The translations under genes were made by a program, and so were the position numbers. From contig NC_085128.1 in assembly GCF_030269925.1 (NCBI RefSeq), positions 6,326,501 through 6,390,500 of the forward strand: a stretch of 64,000 bases of DNA, read 5' to 3'. Under the pieces are notes generated by a model. It was not told where the DNA came from. It searched no databases and worked only from the letters and a program-made list of their open reading frames with translations. Positions within the stretch are counted from its first letter, which is position 1. Each line of letters opens with the position of its first letter. Shown piece after piece: positions 28,663 to 38,768 of the stretch. The DNA is from Bombyx mori. Its lineage: Eukaryota; Arthropoda; Insecta; Lepidoptera; Bombycidae.

Positions 28663-29596
28663 ATGTATTCCAAGGTATTAAATTTTGAGACATATTTTAA
28701 GATAAACTACCGTCGTGTTTCGGTTAAATATATTGCAATGTTTTGTTCTAAATATTTCAGGTTCTTTTAGTAGCCACGATTCTGGCCGCAGCCACGGCTA
28801 GACCTCAAGAGGGCCATGGCCATGGACACGACCACGGCCATGCGGTTTCATCCCAAAGCATCATATTACACACGAGTCACGGACATGAACATCAGCCACA
28901 TCACGCTCCAGCCCACCACCAAATACTTTTAACACAGCACGCGGGACACCATGATCATGAAGAGTTGCACCATGGAGTTCATTTAGTGCAACACCACGGT
29001 CATGAACATCATCACGGACATGACGACCACCACGTCGATTATCACGTATGTTTGGCAAAACTGCTTTTTGTAATCCTCGAACCAGAACTGTTCCTAATCG
29101 TTATAGTCATGTTATAATTTTTAATGCAGGCTCATCCTAAATACGCCTTTGAGTACAAAGTAGAGGATCCTCACACCGGCGACAACAAGTACCAGCACGA
29201 GACCCGTGACGGTGACGTCGTGAAGGGCGTGTACAGTCTGCACGAGGCCGATGGTACCATCAGGACTGTTGAGTACAGCGCCGATAAACACAGCGGGTGA
29301 GTTATAAACAATTGATTTAGCATTATACATAGTTAATTAAGGTTTAATCAACTTCTAGAAAGGTTGCGTAATGAAGTCGGGTAAGACTTCAGCTGTATGA
29401 AGGTATTTACGTAGTGATGATTATAAGATTGCATAACTACGGATTATACGTTTGCTTATTTATTTGGCATTTGCGGATTAAGCGTTTGCTATTTTACTCA
29501 AAATTTAAAATGTTACTATTCTACAGATTCAACGCAGTTGTGAGACGCGAGGGTCATGCTCGCCATGTTGTACCTGAACATCATCATCATCACTAA
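28663..29596 (+). CDS. CPR gene 6: His-rich RR-2 cuticular protein, 177 aa
   Basis: Exons 28663-28674 (MYSK), 28761-29045, 29130-29296 and 29527-29596, 534 nt. The signal peptide ends AATA before [10 protein letters not shown]. The spacer has [20 protein letters not shown] and many HGH/HHH runs; the exon ends HHVDYH. RR-2 domain: [49 protein letters not shown]. The tail is [10 protein letters not shown]. Partner of gene 5 in duplication copy A; its twin is gene 8. AATAAA is at 29637-29642. Expected to be secreted to cuticle and bind chitin; the His runs could bind metal or change charge with pH, which is inference. Confidence 0.93.
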
Positions 29597-29832
29597 TAAT
29601 CGATCTCGATTTCACCAACGGATGAGTCCGTATACAAATAAAATATTAATGTATTATGATAAAATCGTTTATTTTGTGATAAATAAAATATAAATTATTA
29701 AAATTAATATGTTTCATTTATTCAACAAATTAATATTTTACTATACAGAAACAAACGTAATGCGTCTATTTTCATAATAACTTGGCTTGGTTTCAGTCCA
29801 TGAACTTACATATCAATTTATTAGTATATTTT

Positions 29833-30270
29833 GAAGTCGTCGTGGCCTAAAGGATAAGACGTCCGGTGCATTCGTATGAAGCGATGCACCGGTGTTCGAA
29901 TCCCGCAGGCGGGTACCAATTTTTGTAATGGAATACGTACTCAACAAATGTTCACGATTGACTTCCACGGTGAAGGAATAACATCATGTAATAAAAATCA
30001 AATCCGCAAAATTATAATTTGCGTAATCACCGGTGGTAGGACCTCTTGGGAGTCCGCACGGGTAGGTACCACCACCCCGCCTATTTCCGCCGTGAAGCAG
30101 TAATGCGTTTCGGTTCGAAGGGTGGGGTAGCCGTCGTAACTATACTGAGACTTTAGAATTTATACCTCGAGGTGGGTGGCGCATTTACCTTGTAGATGTC
30201 TATGGGCTCCAGTAACCACTTAACATCAGGTGCGCTGTGAGCTCGTCCATCCATCTAAGCAAAAAAAATA
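29833..30270 (+). repeat. Full-length Bm1 SINE with pol III A and B boxes
   Basis: 438 bp. The tRNA-like head contains an A box in GTGGCCTAAAGGATAAG and a B box in GGTGTTCGAATCCC. The tail is A-rich. (A)TATTTT occurs directly before and after (about 29826-29832 and 30268-30274), a likely target-site repeat. It is the best reference for the fragments elsewhere. Confidence 0.92.
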
Positions 30271-31649
30271 TTTTAGCATGCAATTAAAATATGTCGAAAT
30301 TAAAAAAAGAAGTAAATTATATAGATATATTTGTGTGATAGGATACTGACAATCTGGCTACGTATCAACAGATACACGTATAAAATCCCAGCCACCTCTG
30401 CCCCTACCGTTATAAAATTGCTTTAGCGCACACATACTAGAAGCCTTCATTACTTTCACCCTACCATATTCTTCTACACCCAAATCATAACTGTGTTTAG
30501 TGTTCTTAAAATACGGTAGGACGTGAGCAAGCTGTCACGATGCTACAATCACCCTACTTATTTTGCGATGCAGTCGTAGATTTCCAGTCAGAAGCCGTAT
30601 TGCGCTAATATTGAGCATGACAACTCGTTTCGTGGCAGTATCCAGTGTGTGATGTCTGTAGACTTTGGCTACCAAATAAAAGCCAGTAGGTCCTGAGGCA
30701 GTATGTAAACACTTAATGAAAACGGATTAATATTACCAACTTTAATACAAATTGCATGCACACACTTTCGAAATAAAGGAACGTCACTACGATGACGAAA
30801 TTGTTTTTCTCAAAAAACAACGACATATTACATATTATTGAATGATGTATATAATATTGATGAATCATCATCATCATCATCATCATTGTTCTGCCCTTTT
30901 CCCAGTCACCTGGGGTCGGCGCAACATGTTTTGTCGATACGATCTGGAAGATAAAATATTATAAGATGTTTATTCCAAAATTTCTTTCTGGAAATAATAA
31001 ACAGTTCACCTAAACAAGTTCACTTATTACCATTCAAACAACAATTAAAAAAACCTTATTAAGACTTAAAGCTAAGTTGTAAACGGTTTTTTAAGAATTT
31101 TCGTCTTGTTTCAGTGTTTTAAAATGGCATCCATCGCATTCTTGTGAGCTTTTTCTATTTACTGTATAAGTTAATGAGCCCACAGCGCTCCTAATCTTGA
31201 ATTGTTATCGGAGCCTCCATACATAACACAAATACCACAAATGTCACCCACCTTAAGACTTAAGGAGCATGTCTCAATAGTATAGTAATTATACACAAAA
31301 CATTTTTTGCGGATTTCATTTCTATTACATGGTCATGTCTATATCGTGGAAGTCAAATACTTTAGAAAATTTGTTACCCGCCTGCACACCGGCATAAAGG
31401 GCTAAAAATGAGTACAGCGGACTTCTTATCTTTAAGGCAACTAAGAGATTCACCATAGAACCGATGTATTATTTTGAAATCTTTGCATCAATACAAGATT
31501 TTCTTTCAAAGAGCGCATTACGATTTCAGTGATATTGCTTGTACTTTATTAAATCCATTGAACTCGTGCCTTGATGAAGGCATTAGTTAGTCTTCACCGA
31601 TTACTTGAAAACCAATAATTTTTTTAAATTAATTATTAAAAAATTATTA
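30271..31649. other. Intergenic region between duplication copies A and B
   Basis: No gene is supported. It holds an ATC microsatellite at about 30868-30890 followed by CACCTGGGGTCGGCGCAACA repeat sequence, and a worn Bm1 (-) at about 31145-31400 (ending TTGTTACCCGCCTGCACACCGG). The rest is unrecognised. Confidence 0.5.
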
Positions 31650-32109
31650 CAGTGAATATTTAAAAAATATTTAAACAAGTTTCTTAAATCGGTCTATATT
31701 GACTATTAAAAATTAAGTTCACAACTTTTTTAAATCAATGAGTGACTTATAATGATTTTATGCTGATAATGAGCTTTTCAAAGAGTGTTAGCCACTACGA
31801 GTATTTCATCGATTTATTATTGTTATATGTATACTAACTACATACTACTATTTTTTCTTCACCTGGACATTCAGAACAATATCAGTGTTTATAAAATAGT
31901 GTATTTGACTTATTCCTGAGTATATTTTGATTAAAATAAACAAAATCGAGGCAGACCAGCGGTGTGATCCTCCATTATTTAGCTTTCCTGTTTTCATTCT
32001 AAGCATTACCGGCAATTTTAACTTTAAAACTCTTATTAACAACTAAGCAACAACAGTAAATATGTATTTTTAAATATCGTTTATTGAACAATTAACAACC
32101 GATTTAAGT

Positions 32110-33152
32110 CTAATGATGATGGTGGTAAATATGATGAGTGCTGTGTTTCACGTCTGCGTGGAATCTGAAATTGACATGTTTTATTCATTTGAGTACAATT
32201 CATCCTCCCTTTAATTTCATGATATTAAGACAATAATCATTCTTACCCGCTGTGTTTGTCGCCGTGGTAGTGGACATGTCTTTCGGAACCGTCGGGTTCA
32301 TGCAGCGCGTAGTATCCCTTCACGGCGTCACCGTCGCGGGTCTCGTGCTGACTCTTGTGGTCCTTAGTGTGGTGGTCCTCTACTTTGTACTCAAACTCGT
32401 ATTTTGGATGAGTCTGATAAAAAAATACAATACTAAAATTTTCATGTAAGATAATTCCAAGAAAACAATTACTTAAATGGGCCCATGTGCAAAAAGGTAC
32501 ATTGTTAAAAAAAATCTACTACTTCTATTCTATCAGACCACAGACGTCCAGAGAGGGACATAGGCCTCCCCCAAGCCTCGCCTCAAAGATCGGTCCTGCG
32601 TTACCTGCATCCGGCAGATCTCTGCAAACTTCAATAGGTTATCGGTCTATCTTGTCTATAATCTACTACTTATTATATGAGATTTCAAAGTATAAAAGGA
32701 TCTGTTTTATTTACATAATAGTCATGGTGGTGCTTGTCTCCATGTCCGTGGTGGACGGTTTCATGATGCCCGTCGTGTTTGTGTATATGCTGCGATGAGA
32801 ACGCATGCTCGGCGACAACTGCACCCACAAGTCCTACTAGAATCAATACCTGTAAAATAAAAGGATATAAATCGCGATATATAGAATTAAAATAATAGAA
32901 ACCCTAAAAACCCTTACTTCCGTTTGCTATTTAAGCGTGTTTTCAGTTCTTAAACTATATATAAAGTAGATCAAAGCGTTGAAGACTTCCGGTTTTAAGA
33001 CAGCAAGAAGCGTTAGAAACTTAAAAATAAAATAAAATTTAAAAGTTGCTTTTTCTAATCTAAGCCGATATATACATTGCATAACGGCATTTTAAATTTT
33101 AAAATATACACTTTGGAATGCTTGCACCCGAATAAATCTTTACCTTAAGCAT
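32110..33152 (-). CDS. CPR gene 7: RR-2 cuticular protein, 121 aa
   Basis: Exons on the - strand: 33152-33144 (MLK), 32849-32715, 32413-32247 and 32164-32110, 366 nt. Mature N-terminus [20 protein letters not shown], spacer [13 protein letters not shown]-2 domain: [49 protein letters not shown]; the tail is HHIYHHHH, ending in TAG where gene 5 uses TAA. Twin of gene 5: exon lengths are identical and only a few residues differ (VGL for VGF, HVHYHG for YIHYHG). Divergent from gene 8. Secreted chitin-binding protein by family. Confidence 0.93.
32516..32665 (+). repeat. Lepidopteran repeat in intron 2 of gene 7
   Basis: Same fragment and position as 26758-26905 in gene 5, with GTCCAGAGAGGGACATAGGC where gene 5 has GTCCACCGCTGGACATAGGC. 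Confidence 0.75.
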
Positions 33153-33194
33153 TATGAATTTTTTAGATGTGAATAGTCCCAAAAGAACAATACG

Positions 33195-33229
33195 ACTGAT
33201 AAATATTCCAACAGTTTACAGCTTTTATA
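33195..33229 (-). promoter_or_regulatory. Core promoter of CPR gene 7
   Basis: TATAAAAG from 33229 to 33222 and TCAGT initiator at 33199-33195. Confidence 0.8.
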
Positions 33230-33414
33230 TAGTCAAAGTAAAATAAAAGGTTTTAATGAACTAATAGTAGTTTTATAGGCCGTTTCCATGCGACATGCAG
33301 TGTTTGTAATTCTTTCGTAAAATCACAATTTCATTTAAGTCGGATAAATGAAAGTATGGAATGTTTCGTATTGCGCAAACTTTCAGTGGATAAAGTTATT
33401 TTGTTAGATATTTT

Positions 33415-34020
33415 ATTTTTTTGAAACGAAGTTCCTTATGGGACGATGCGGAGGGGTACCCTAACCAAGAAAAAACGTCCGTAACGTAAGATTTTTATTA
33501 GTAACTAGCTGTACCCGTTTGCTTCGCTGGGCATTTCAAGTTAACATTATTATTTCTCACCCCCACAAAGATTCTTATCATTAACTCCCCCGCAACTGGT
33601 ATAGGGAGTCCAACACTCATATAAATATTAGCCTATTCATTAAGTTCATGTATTTTCTACATGGATACCAAGCTTCAATCAGTCGGATGCCATGGTTCAG
33701 TAGTTATAACGGAACATCCGTAAAAACCACTGTAGATTTATACTTATATATTAGTATAGATGCACACAGTGTACGACTTAACTTTGTAATAACGTACAAA
33801 AAATAAAATATTTTTGTATTATATATTTTTTTATAAATCACTGTGAATAAAATAAAGTTGATAGCTTTGTAAAGTAGTTTTTATTTTTATCATTAAAAAA
33901 CATCATAATTAAAAATATATACCTAAAATTATTTTCTTTATACCTCGAATAGAACTTATAATTAATATTTTTATAAGAAGGAACTTCCTTCCTATCCGGT
34001 GACCCACGACACTACACACA
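33415..34020. mobile_element. About 600-bp insertion present only in duplication copy B
   Basis: Copy A runs directly from TTTTGTTAGAT into its Bm1, while copy B has about 600 bp between. The insert starts near GAAACGAAGTTCCTTATGGG and ends near AAGAAGGAACTTCCTTCC, whose GAAGTTCCTT ends are inverted. Inside is a dispersed repeat (AACTAGCTGTACCCG to ATATTAGTATAGATG, about 33503-33763). Possibly a TIR element; no protein is coded. Confidence 0.5.
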
Positions 34021-34021
34021 T

Positions 34022-34225
34022 CTTTTTTTTATTGCTTATGTGGGTGGGCGAGCTCACGGCCCACCTAGTTTTAAGTGGTTACCGGAGCCCACGGACACCT
34101 ACGACGTAAATGCCGCGACCTGCCTCGACACATAAGTTCTAAGTCTCACTTTTAATACGATAACAGCTGCCCTACCTACCCTTCAAACCGAAACCCATTA
34201 CTACTTCACGGTAGAAACTAACTTA
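34022..34225 (-). repeat. Bm1 SINE, diverged, copy B equivalent
   Basis: Same variant as 27621-27815, with CCCACCTAGTTTTAAGTGG. It predates the segmental duplication. Confidence 0.8.
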
Positions 34226-34239
34226 GCGGAAGTCTAGTT

Positions 34240-34560
34240 TTCGTACTGTTTCACTGTTTAGTGATCTAGTGCGGTATAATTCATTACAGTTTCTTACCAA
34301 ATGGCACCAGTATTACTGCGAATGTGTACTGTGAAGAACTAGACACGGTGGTGGCGAAGCTCGCGAATCTCCGGTCAGCCCTGGTTAATCGTCGTCCCCG
34401 CTGCTCCTACACGACAACGCTCAACCTCATACGGTACTAAAGACGGTCTCTAAGCTATAAGAGTTAGGATTGTTTGGAAGAAGTTGTGCATCATCCAGCC
34501 TACTCATTGACCTTGCGTGTTGCGAGTACACTGATGGTTTATCTTATCCATTATTCAACC
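34240..34560 (+). pseudogene. mariner-type transposase relic, longer version
   Basis: Frames combined give LDTVVAKLANLR, ALVNRRPRCSY and then DNAQPHTVLKTVSKL with the second Asp. Stops and a frameshift are present. The shorter equivalent is at 27880-28100, so copy A lost its middle. Confidence 0.7.
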
Positions 34561-35051
34561 TAATATATCATAAAAGTAATGAAGTAAAATAAACAATAAA
34601 TTGCGAAAATATGAATAAGTGAAACTTTTTGCTTAAAGAAATAAATAATACGGGAGAAGATACTTGGGAAGATAATACTGCTACTACAGAAGTCTTTAGT
34701 AGCAATAGCTAGAAATAAGCTTAGGGCATTACCACAGGATTTTACGACGATATTACATGAATTATAAATATTTAAAAGTAACTGTGCCCAATGAAAATTT
34801 GCGTTAATTAAGAGCTAAGTATACATATTTTCATATACGGTTTTTAAAATCATTTTTATCTGCCACTACTGCTTTAAATAAATTATTTGATACTAATGCA
34901 CCCAATTTCTTAATCTTAAAGTAAGGTCACCATAACTTAATTTGTCACAGCAACTATTATATGCATTATTCCGATGTATGTAAGTGATAATCCGGTTTTA
35001 ATCGCCGATCGATATTATTACGAAAAATAAAACTTGTCGCGCCCTTTTGTG

Positions 35052-35087
35052 TATAAAAACCGAATTATCTGAATAATTATTATCAGT
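35052..35087 (+). promoter_or_regulatory. Core promoter of CPR gene 8
   Basis: TATAAAAA at 35052-35059 and TCAGT at 35083-35087, A at +33. Confidence 0.8.
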
Positions 35088-35128
35088 TCACGTTGATTTT
35101 TTAAAGAGCTCCGACCAATTTCACTCAC

Positions 35129-36086
35129 ATGTATTCCAAGGTATTAAATTTTGCGACATATTTTAAGATAAATTACCATCGTGTTTAGGTTAAATATATT
35201 ACAGTGCTTTATTCTAAATATTTCAGGTTCTTTTAGTAGCCACTATTCTGGCCGCAGTCACGGCTAGACCTCAAGAGGGCCATGGCCATGGAGGACACGA
35301 CCACAGCCATGCGGTTTCATCCCAAAGCATCGTATTACACACGAGTCACGGACATGAACATCAGCCACATCACGCTCCAGCCCACCACCAAATACTTTTA
35401 ACACAGCACGCGGGACACCATAATCATGAGGAGTTGCACCATGGAGTTCATTTAGTGCAACACCACGGTCATGAACATCATCACGGACATGACGACCACC
35501 ACGTTGACTATCACGTATGTTTGGCAAAACTGCTTTTTGTAATGCTCGAACTAGAACTGTTCCTAATCGTTATAGTAATATTATAATTTTTAATACAGGC
35601 TCATCCTAAATACGCCTTTGAGTACAAAGTAGAGGATCCTCACACCGGCGACAACAAGTACCAGCACGAGACCCGTGACGGTGACGTCGTGAAGGGCGTG
35701 TACAGTCTGCACGAGGCTGATGGTACCATCAGGACTGTTGAGTACAGCGCCGATAAACACAGCGGGTGAGCTATAAACAATTGATTTAGCATTATACATA
35801 GTTCTTTACACTTTAAGCTTTAATCAACTTCAAGAAACTTTCGTTGCGTAATGAAGTCGGGTAAGGCTTCAGCTGTATGAGGATAAGTCGAGGTATTTAC
35901 GTAGTGGTGATTATAAGATTGCATAACTACGGATTATACGTTTGCTTATTTATTTTGCATTTGAGGATTATGCGTTTGCTATTTTACTCAAAATTTAAAA
36001 TGTTACCTTTCTACAGATTCAACGCAGTTGTGAGACGCGAGGGTCATGCTCACCATGCTGTACCTGAACATCATCATCATCACTAA
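35129..36086 (+). CDS. CPR gene 8: His-rich RR-2 cuticular protein, 178 aa
   Basis: Exons 35129-35140 (MYSK), 35227-35514, 35599-35765 and 36017-36086, 537 nt. Twin of gene 6, one codon longer in the spacer ([13 protein letters not shown]) and with other small changes ([10 protein letters not shown]). The [17 protein letters not shown] motif and the HGH-rich spacer are kept. RR-2 domain: [49 protein letters not shown]. The tail is [16 protein letters not shown] is at 36127-36132. It has an intact TATA box, unlike gene 6. Secreted cuticle protein. Confidence 0.93.
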
Positions 36087-36205
36087 TAATCGATCTCGAT
36101 TTCACCAACGGATGAGTCCGTATACAAATAAAATATTAATGTATTATGATAAAACCGTCTATTTTGTGATAAATAAAATATAAATTATGAAAATTAATAT
36201 GTTTC

Positions 36206-36386
36206 ATTTTTTATTTTATTGCTTAGATGGGTGGGCGAGCTCACAGCCCACCCGGTGTTAAGTGGTTACTGGAGCCCATAGACATCTACAATGTAAATGC
36301 GCCACCCACCTTGAGATATAACTTCTAAGGTCTCAGTATAGTTACAACGGCTACCCCACCCTTCAAACCGAAACGCATTACTGCTT
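36206..36386 (-). repeat. Bm1 SINE fragment, present only in copy B
   Basis: A 3' body piece inserted after GTTTCATTTT; copy A lacks it, so it arrived after the duplication. Confidence 0.8.
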
Positions 36387-36462
36387 ACTTGCAAAATTAC
36401 TAAACAGAAATACTTGGGTTGCTGTCAGTCCAAGAACTTACATATCAATTTATTAGTATATT

Positions 36463-37560
36463 GGCTGCAATACAGTCCTTTAAGCGTTGAGGCCAGTTAT
36501 CAATAGAAGCACGCACTCTTTCCCTGGGAAAATTGTTCACTGCCACGGAATGATTGCCACTCGTACGGATTGTTTTAGGGACTCCAAATTATCATGGCGT
36601 TTATAGCAAGCCGTACTCTCTGAAACTGACCATAAATCATAATCCAGCGGATTAAGATCGGGCCTAGACGACGCGACGGCCAGGCTTCAGCTCTGATGAA
36701 GTCCGAAACGTTCGTTTCCAACCAAGACTGCGTAGACCGAGCTTTATGACCTGGCGCCGAGTCTTGCAGGAAGGACCATTCTTGATTATTGAACATGGTG
36801 TTGTTAAGGGGCTTCACTATCTCCTCAAGAATGGTATCTTGATACACTTGTGCCGATGTTTTGATACATTTTTCACAAAAGTATGACTCAGTCACTTCTT
36901 CATAGCTAATACCCCACCAAACCATCACTGAAGTCGGATTGTGCCCACGTTGCACTCTGTCGACTAATTGGGAAGCTTCCTTAGAGCTTTGAGCATAAAT
37001 ACGGTCATTTTGTTTGTTAAAATGATGCTCAATTTTGTAAAATTTTTCTCATCCGTAAACAAAATTTTTCTATGACCTCCCTTTGCGTACCGCTTCAGTA
37101 GTTGTTTCGATTTTACCACCCTATTCTCTTTTAAATTATCAGTTACTGTTAAGAAATGACCAGTACGTCTCTTATAGGCTGCAAGTCCTAAGTTATCTTT
37201 TAAAATACGCGACATGGTTCTAGGTGCTATCTTCATTTCCCGAGATAAAATCTTTTGCTTTCGGACAGGATCTCTTCGAATCCTTTCCCTTACTGCTTTA
37301 ACCACCTTTTTCGTACGAATACTACGTGGACGGCCAGATCTTTTTCTGTCACAAACAGAGGAGGTCTCATTGCACCTATAAATAGCCCGGTACACAAACA
37401 TTATACTAATACCAAGCATATGGAGAGTTTTAAAAATTGCATTTGACTCCATACCTACTTTGTGTAATACAACCACAGCGATTCATTACTCTTTATCTCC
37501 CCACTTCATTTTAATATCGCAAAATATTGAACAATGTATTGGCGCCAAAATGAGAAAACT
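36463..37560 (-). mobile_element. maT-type (D37D) mariner relative, disabled
   Basis: The transposase is read in two frames on the - strand. 37476-36964 has the helix-turn-helix part (KRSGRPRSIRTKKVVKAVRE, SREMKIAPRTMSRIL) and the first Asp in ILFTDEKNFT. 36955-36575 has QRGHNPTSVMVWWGISYEEV and the second Asp in FLQDSAPGHKARSTQ, then frame loss (AEAWPSRRLGPILIRW) over the third Asp. The spacing resembles the maT group. Inverted ends were not clearly identified. Confidence 0.82.
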
Positions 37561-37689
37561 CAATGAGCAATCATATAAAAATGACAGATTCCAAATTCAA
37601 ATGTAATATTTTGTTTATTTTTAATTGTAGCAGTATTTATGGCCAGACTATGTATATATATTATGTATATATATCCTGATATATATATA

Positions 37690-37990
37690 TGGCGATGGAC
37701 AGGACATATGACAAGGGAAAGCAGAATGAAATGGACTAAAATTATAACAGAATGGTAGCCACCTAATGGCAAAAGAAAAAGAGGTAGGCAAGCTAGAAGA
37801 TGGACAGATGATATAAAGATGATTGGAGGGACAATTTGGTCCAGAAAAGCTAGCAATAGAGAAGAATGGAAGCAGCTGGAAGAGGCCTATGTGTCACAGG
37901 ACACGCTGATCACTAAACCGAGAAACCCGATGTATTAGATTAGATTTAAGTTAAAACAATTTGCTACTATGTGTAAATATCGTTGTTTAG
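37690..37990 (+). repeat. RTE-type LINE 3' end fragment
   Basis: It encodes WRWTGHMTRESRMKWTK, a stop, then GRQARRWTDDIKMIGGTIWS and EEWKQLEEAYVSQDT, the usual end of RTE ORF2, followed by an A-rich end AATAAAGGCTTACAAAAAAA. Confidence 0.8.
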
Positions 37991-38029
37991 TATCAGCAAT
38001 AAAGGCTTACAAAAAAATATGTATATATA

Positions 38030-38200
38030 TTAAAATGAATTGCTGTTCGTTTGTCTCGCTAAAACTCGAGAACGGCTGGACCGATTTGGTTAATTTTGGT
38101 CTTGAATTATTTGTGGAAGTCCAGAGAAGGTTTAAAAGGTATACAACATGAAAATTGTCGTAATTAAATAAAAATAACATTGTTTGTTTTAAGTTTATTT
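38030..38200 (+). repeat. Dispersed moth repeat (CTCGAGAACGGCTGGACCGA)
   Basis: CTCGAGAACGGCTGGACCGA and TTTGTGGAAGTCCAGAGAAG, often seen in lepidopteran non-autonomous repeats. Class unsure. Confidence 0.45.
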
Positions 38201-38239
38201 GATACAAAAGTTTAGGTCTTTTATTTATCGATTGAGGCA

Positions 38240-38768
38240 CTACTATAGTGAATATTTAAAAAATACTTAAATAAGTTTCTTAAATCGGTCTACATTAACT
38301 ATTAAAAATTAAAACCATAATCTTTTTTTTAATTCAACGAGTTGCTTATAATGATTTTATGCTGATAATGAGCTTGTCAAAGAGTGGAGTGGAAAGCGGG
38401 CTAATTAAGAAGGAAGCTTTTTTATGGCCTTAACCACTATTTCATTGATTCATTATTGTTATATACTACATACTACTATTTTTTCTTCACTTGTAAATTC
38501 AGAACATTATCAGTGTTTGTAAAATAGTGTTGATATATATTATTATCTGAGTATAGACATCAAGACCTTCAAGCATACTTGTTTTTGATTAAAATAAACA
38601 AAATCGAAACGGACCAGCGGTGAGATCCTCAATTAATTAGCTTTCCTGTTTTCATTCCAAAGATTACCCGCAGTTTTAACTTTAAAACTCTTATTAAGAA
38701 CTAAGCGACAACAGTAAATATGTTTTTTTTTTAAATATCTTTTATTGAACAAATAACAAGATTTAAGT
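38240..38768. repeat. Left flank of gene 9, third partial copy of the duplication
   Basis: It aligns with 31650-32109 (TTATAATGATTTTATGCTGATAATGAGCTT shared). The match extends through exons 4 and 3 of gene 9 and fades in intron 2. Confidence 0.8.

Larger units (their letters stand above)
25990..29832. repeat. Segmental duplication, copy A (genes 5 and 6)
   Basis: It aligns by eye with 32110-36463: same two genes, same divergent order, same introns, and shared intergenic DNA (for example TCATTTAAGTCGGATAAATGAAAGTATG at both sites). Similarity stops at TTATTAGTATATT (ending near 29831 and 36462). Confidence 0.9.
31650..36463. repeat. Segmental duplication, copy B (genes 7 and 8)
   Basis: It matches copy A (25990-29832) from gene 7 through the 3' flank of gene 8. 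On the left, 31650-32109 matches 38240-38768 upstream of gene 9 instead, so a third partial copy exists. Confidence 0.88.

Noticed and set aside
29611..29635. CGGATGAGTCCGT in the 3' UTR of genes 6 and 8, resembling part of a hammerhead ribozyme
   Set aside because: It is only a 5-bp stem with a TGAG loop. The conserved CTGATGA plus GAAA core is missing; conservation between the twins reflects the duplication.
29840..29910. tRNA gene-like sequence with A and B boxes (also near 43525 and 53390)
   Set aside because: These are the tRNA-derived heads of Bm1 SINEs, continuous with the SINE body; no full cloverleaf with a 3' acceptor arm follows.
37620..37700. TATATA-rich stretch as a possible origin or matrix site
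   Set aside because: Plain microsatellite next to an RTE scrap; nothing specific to support a function.
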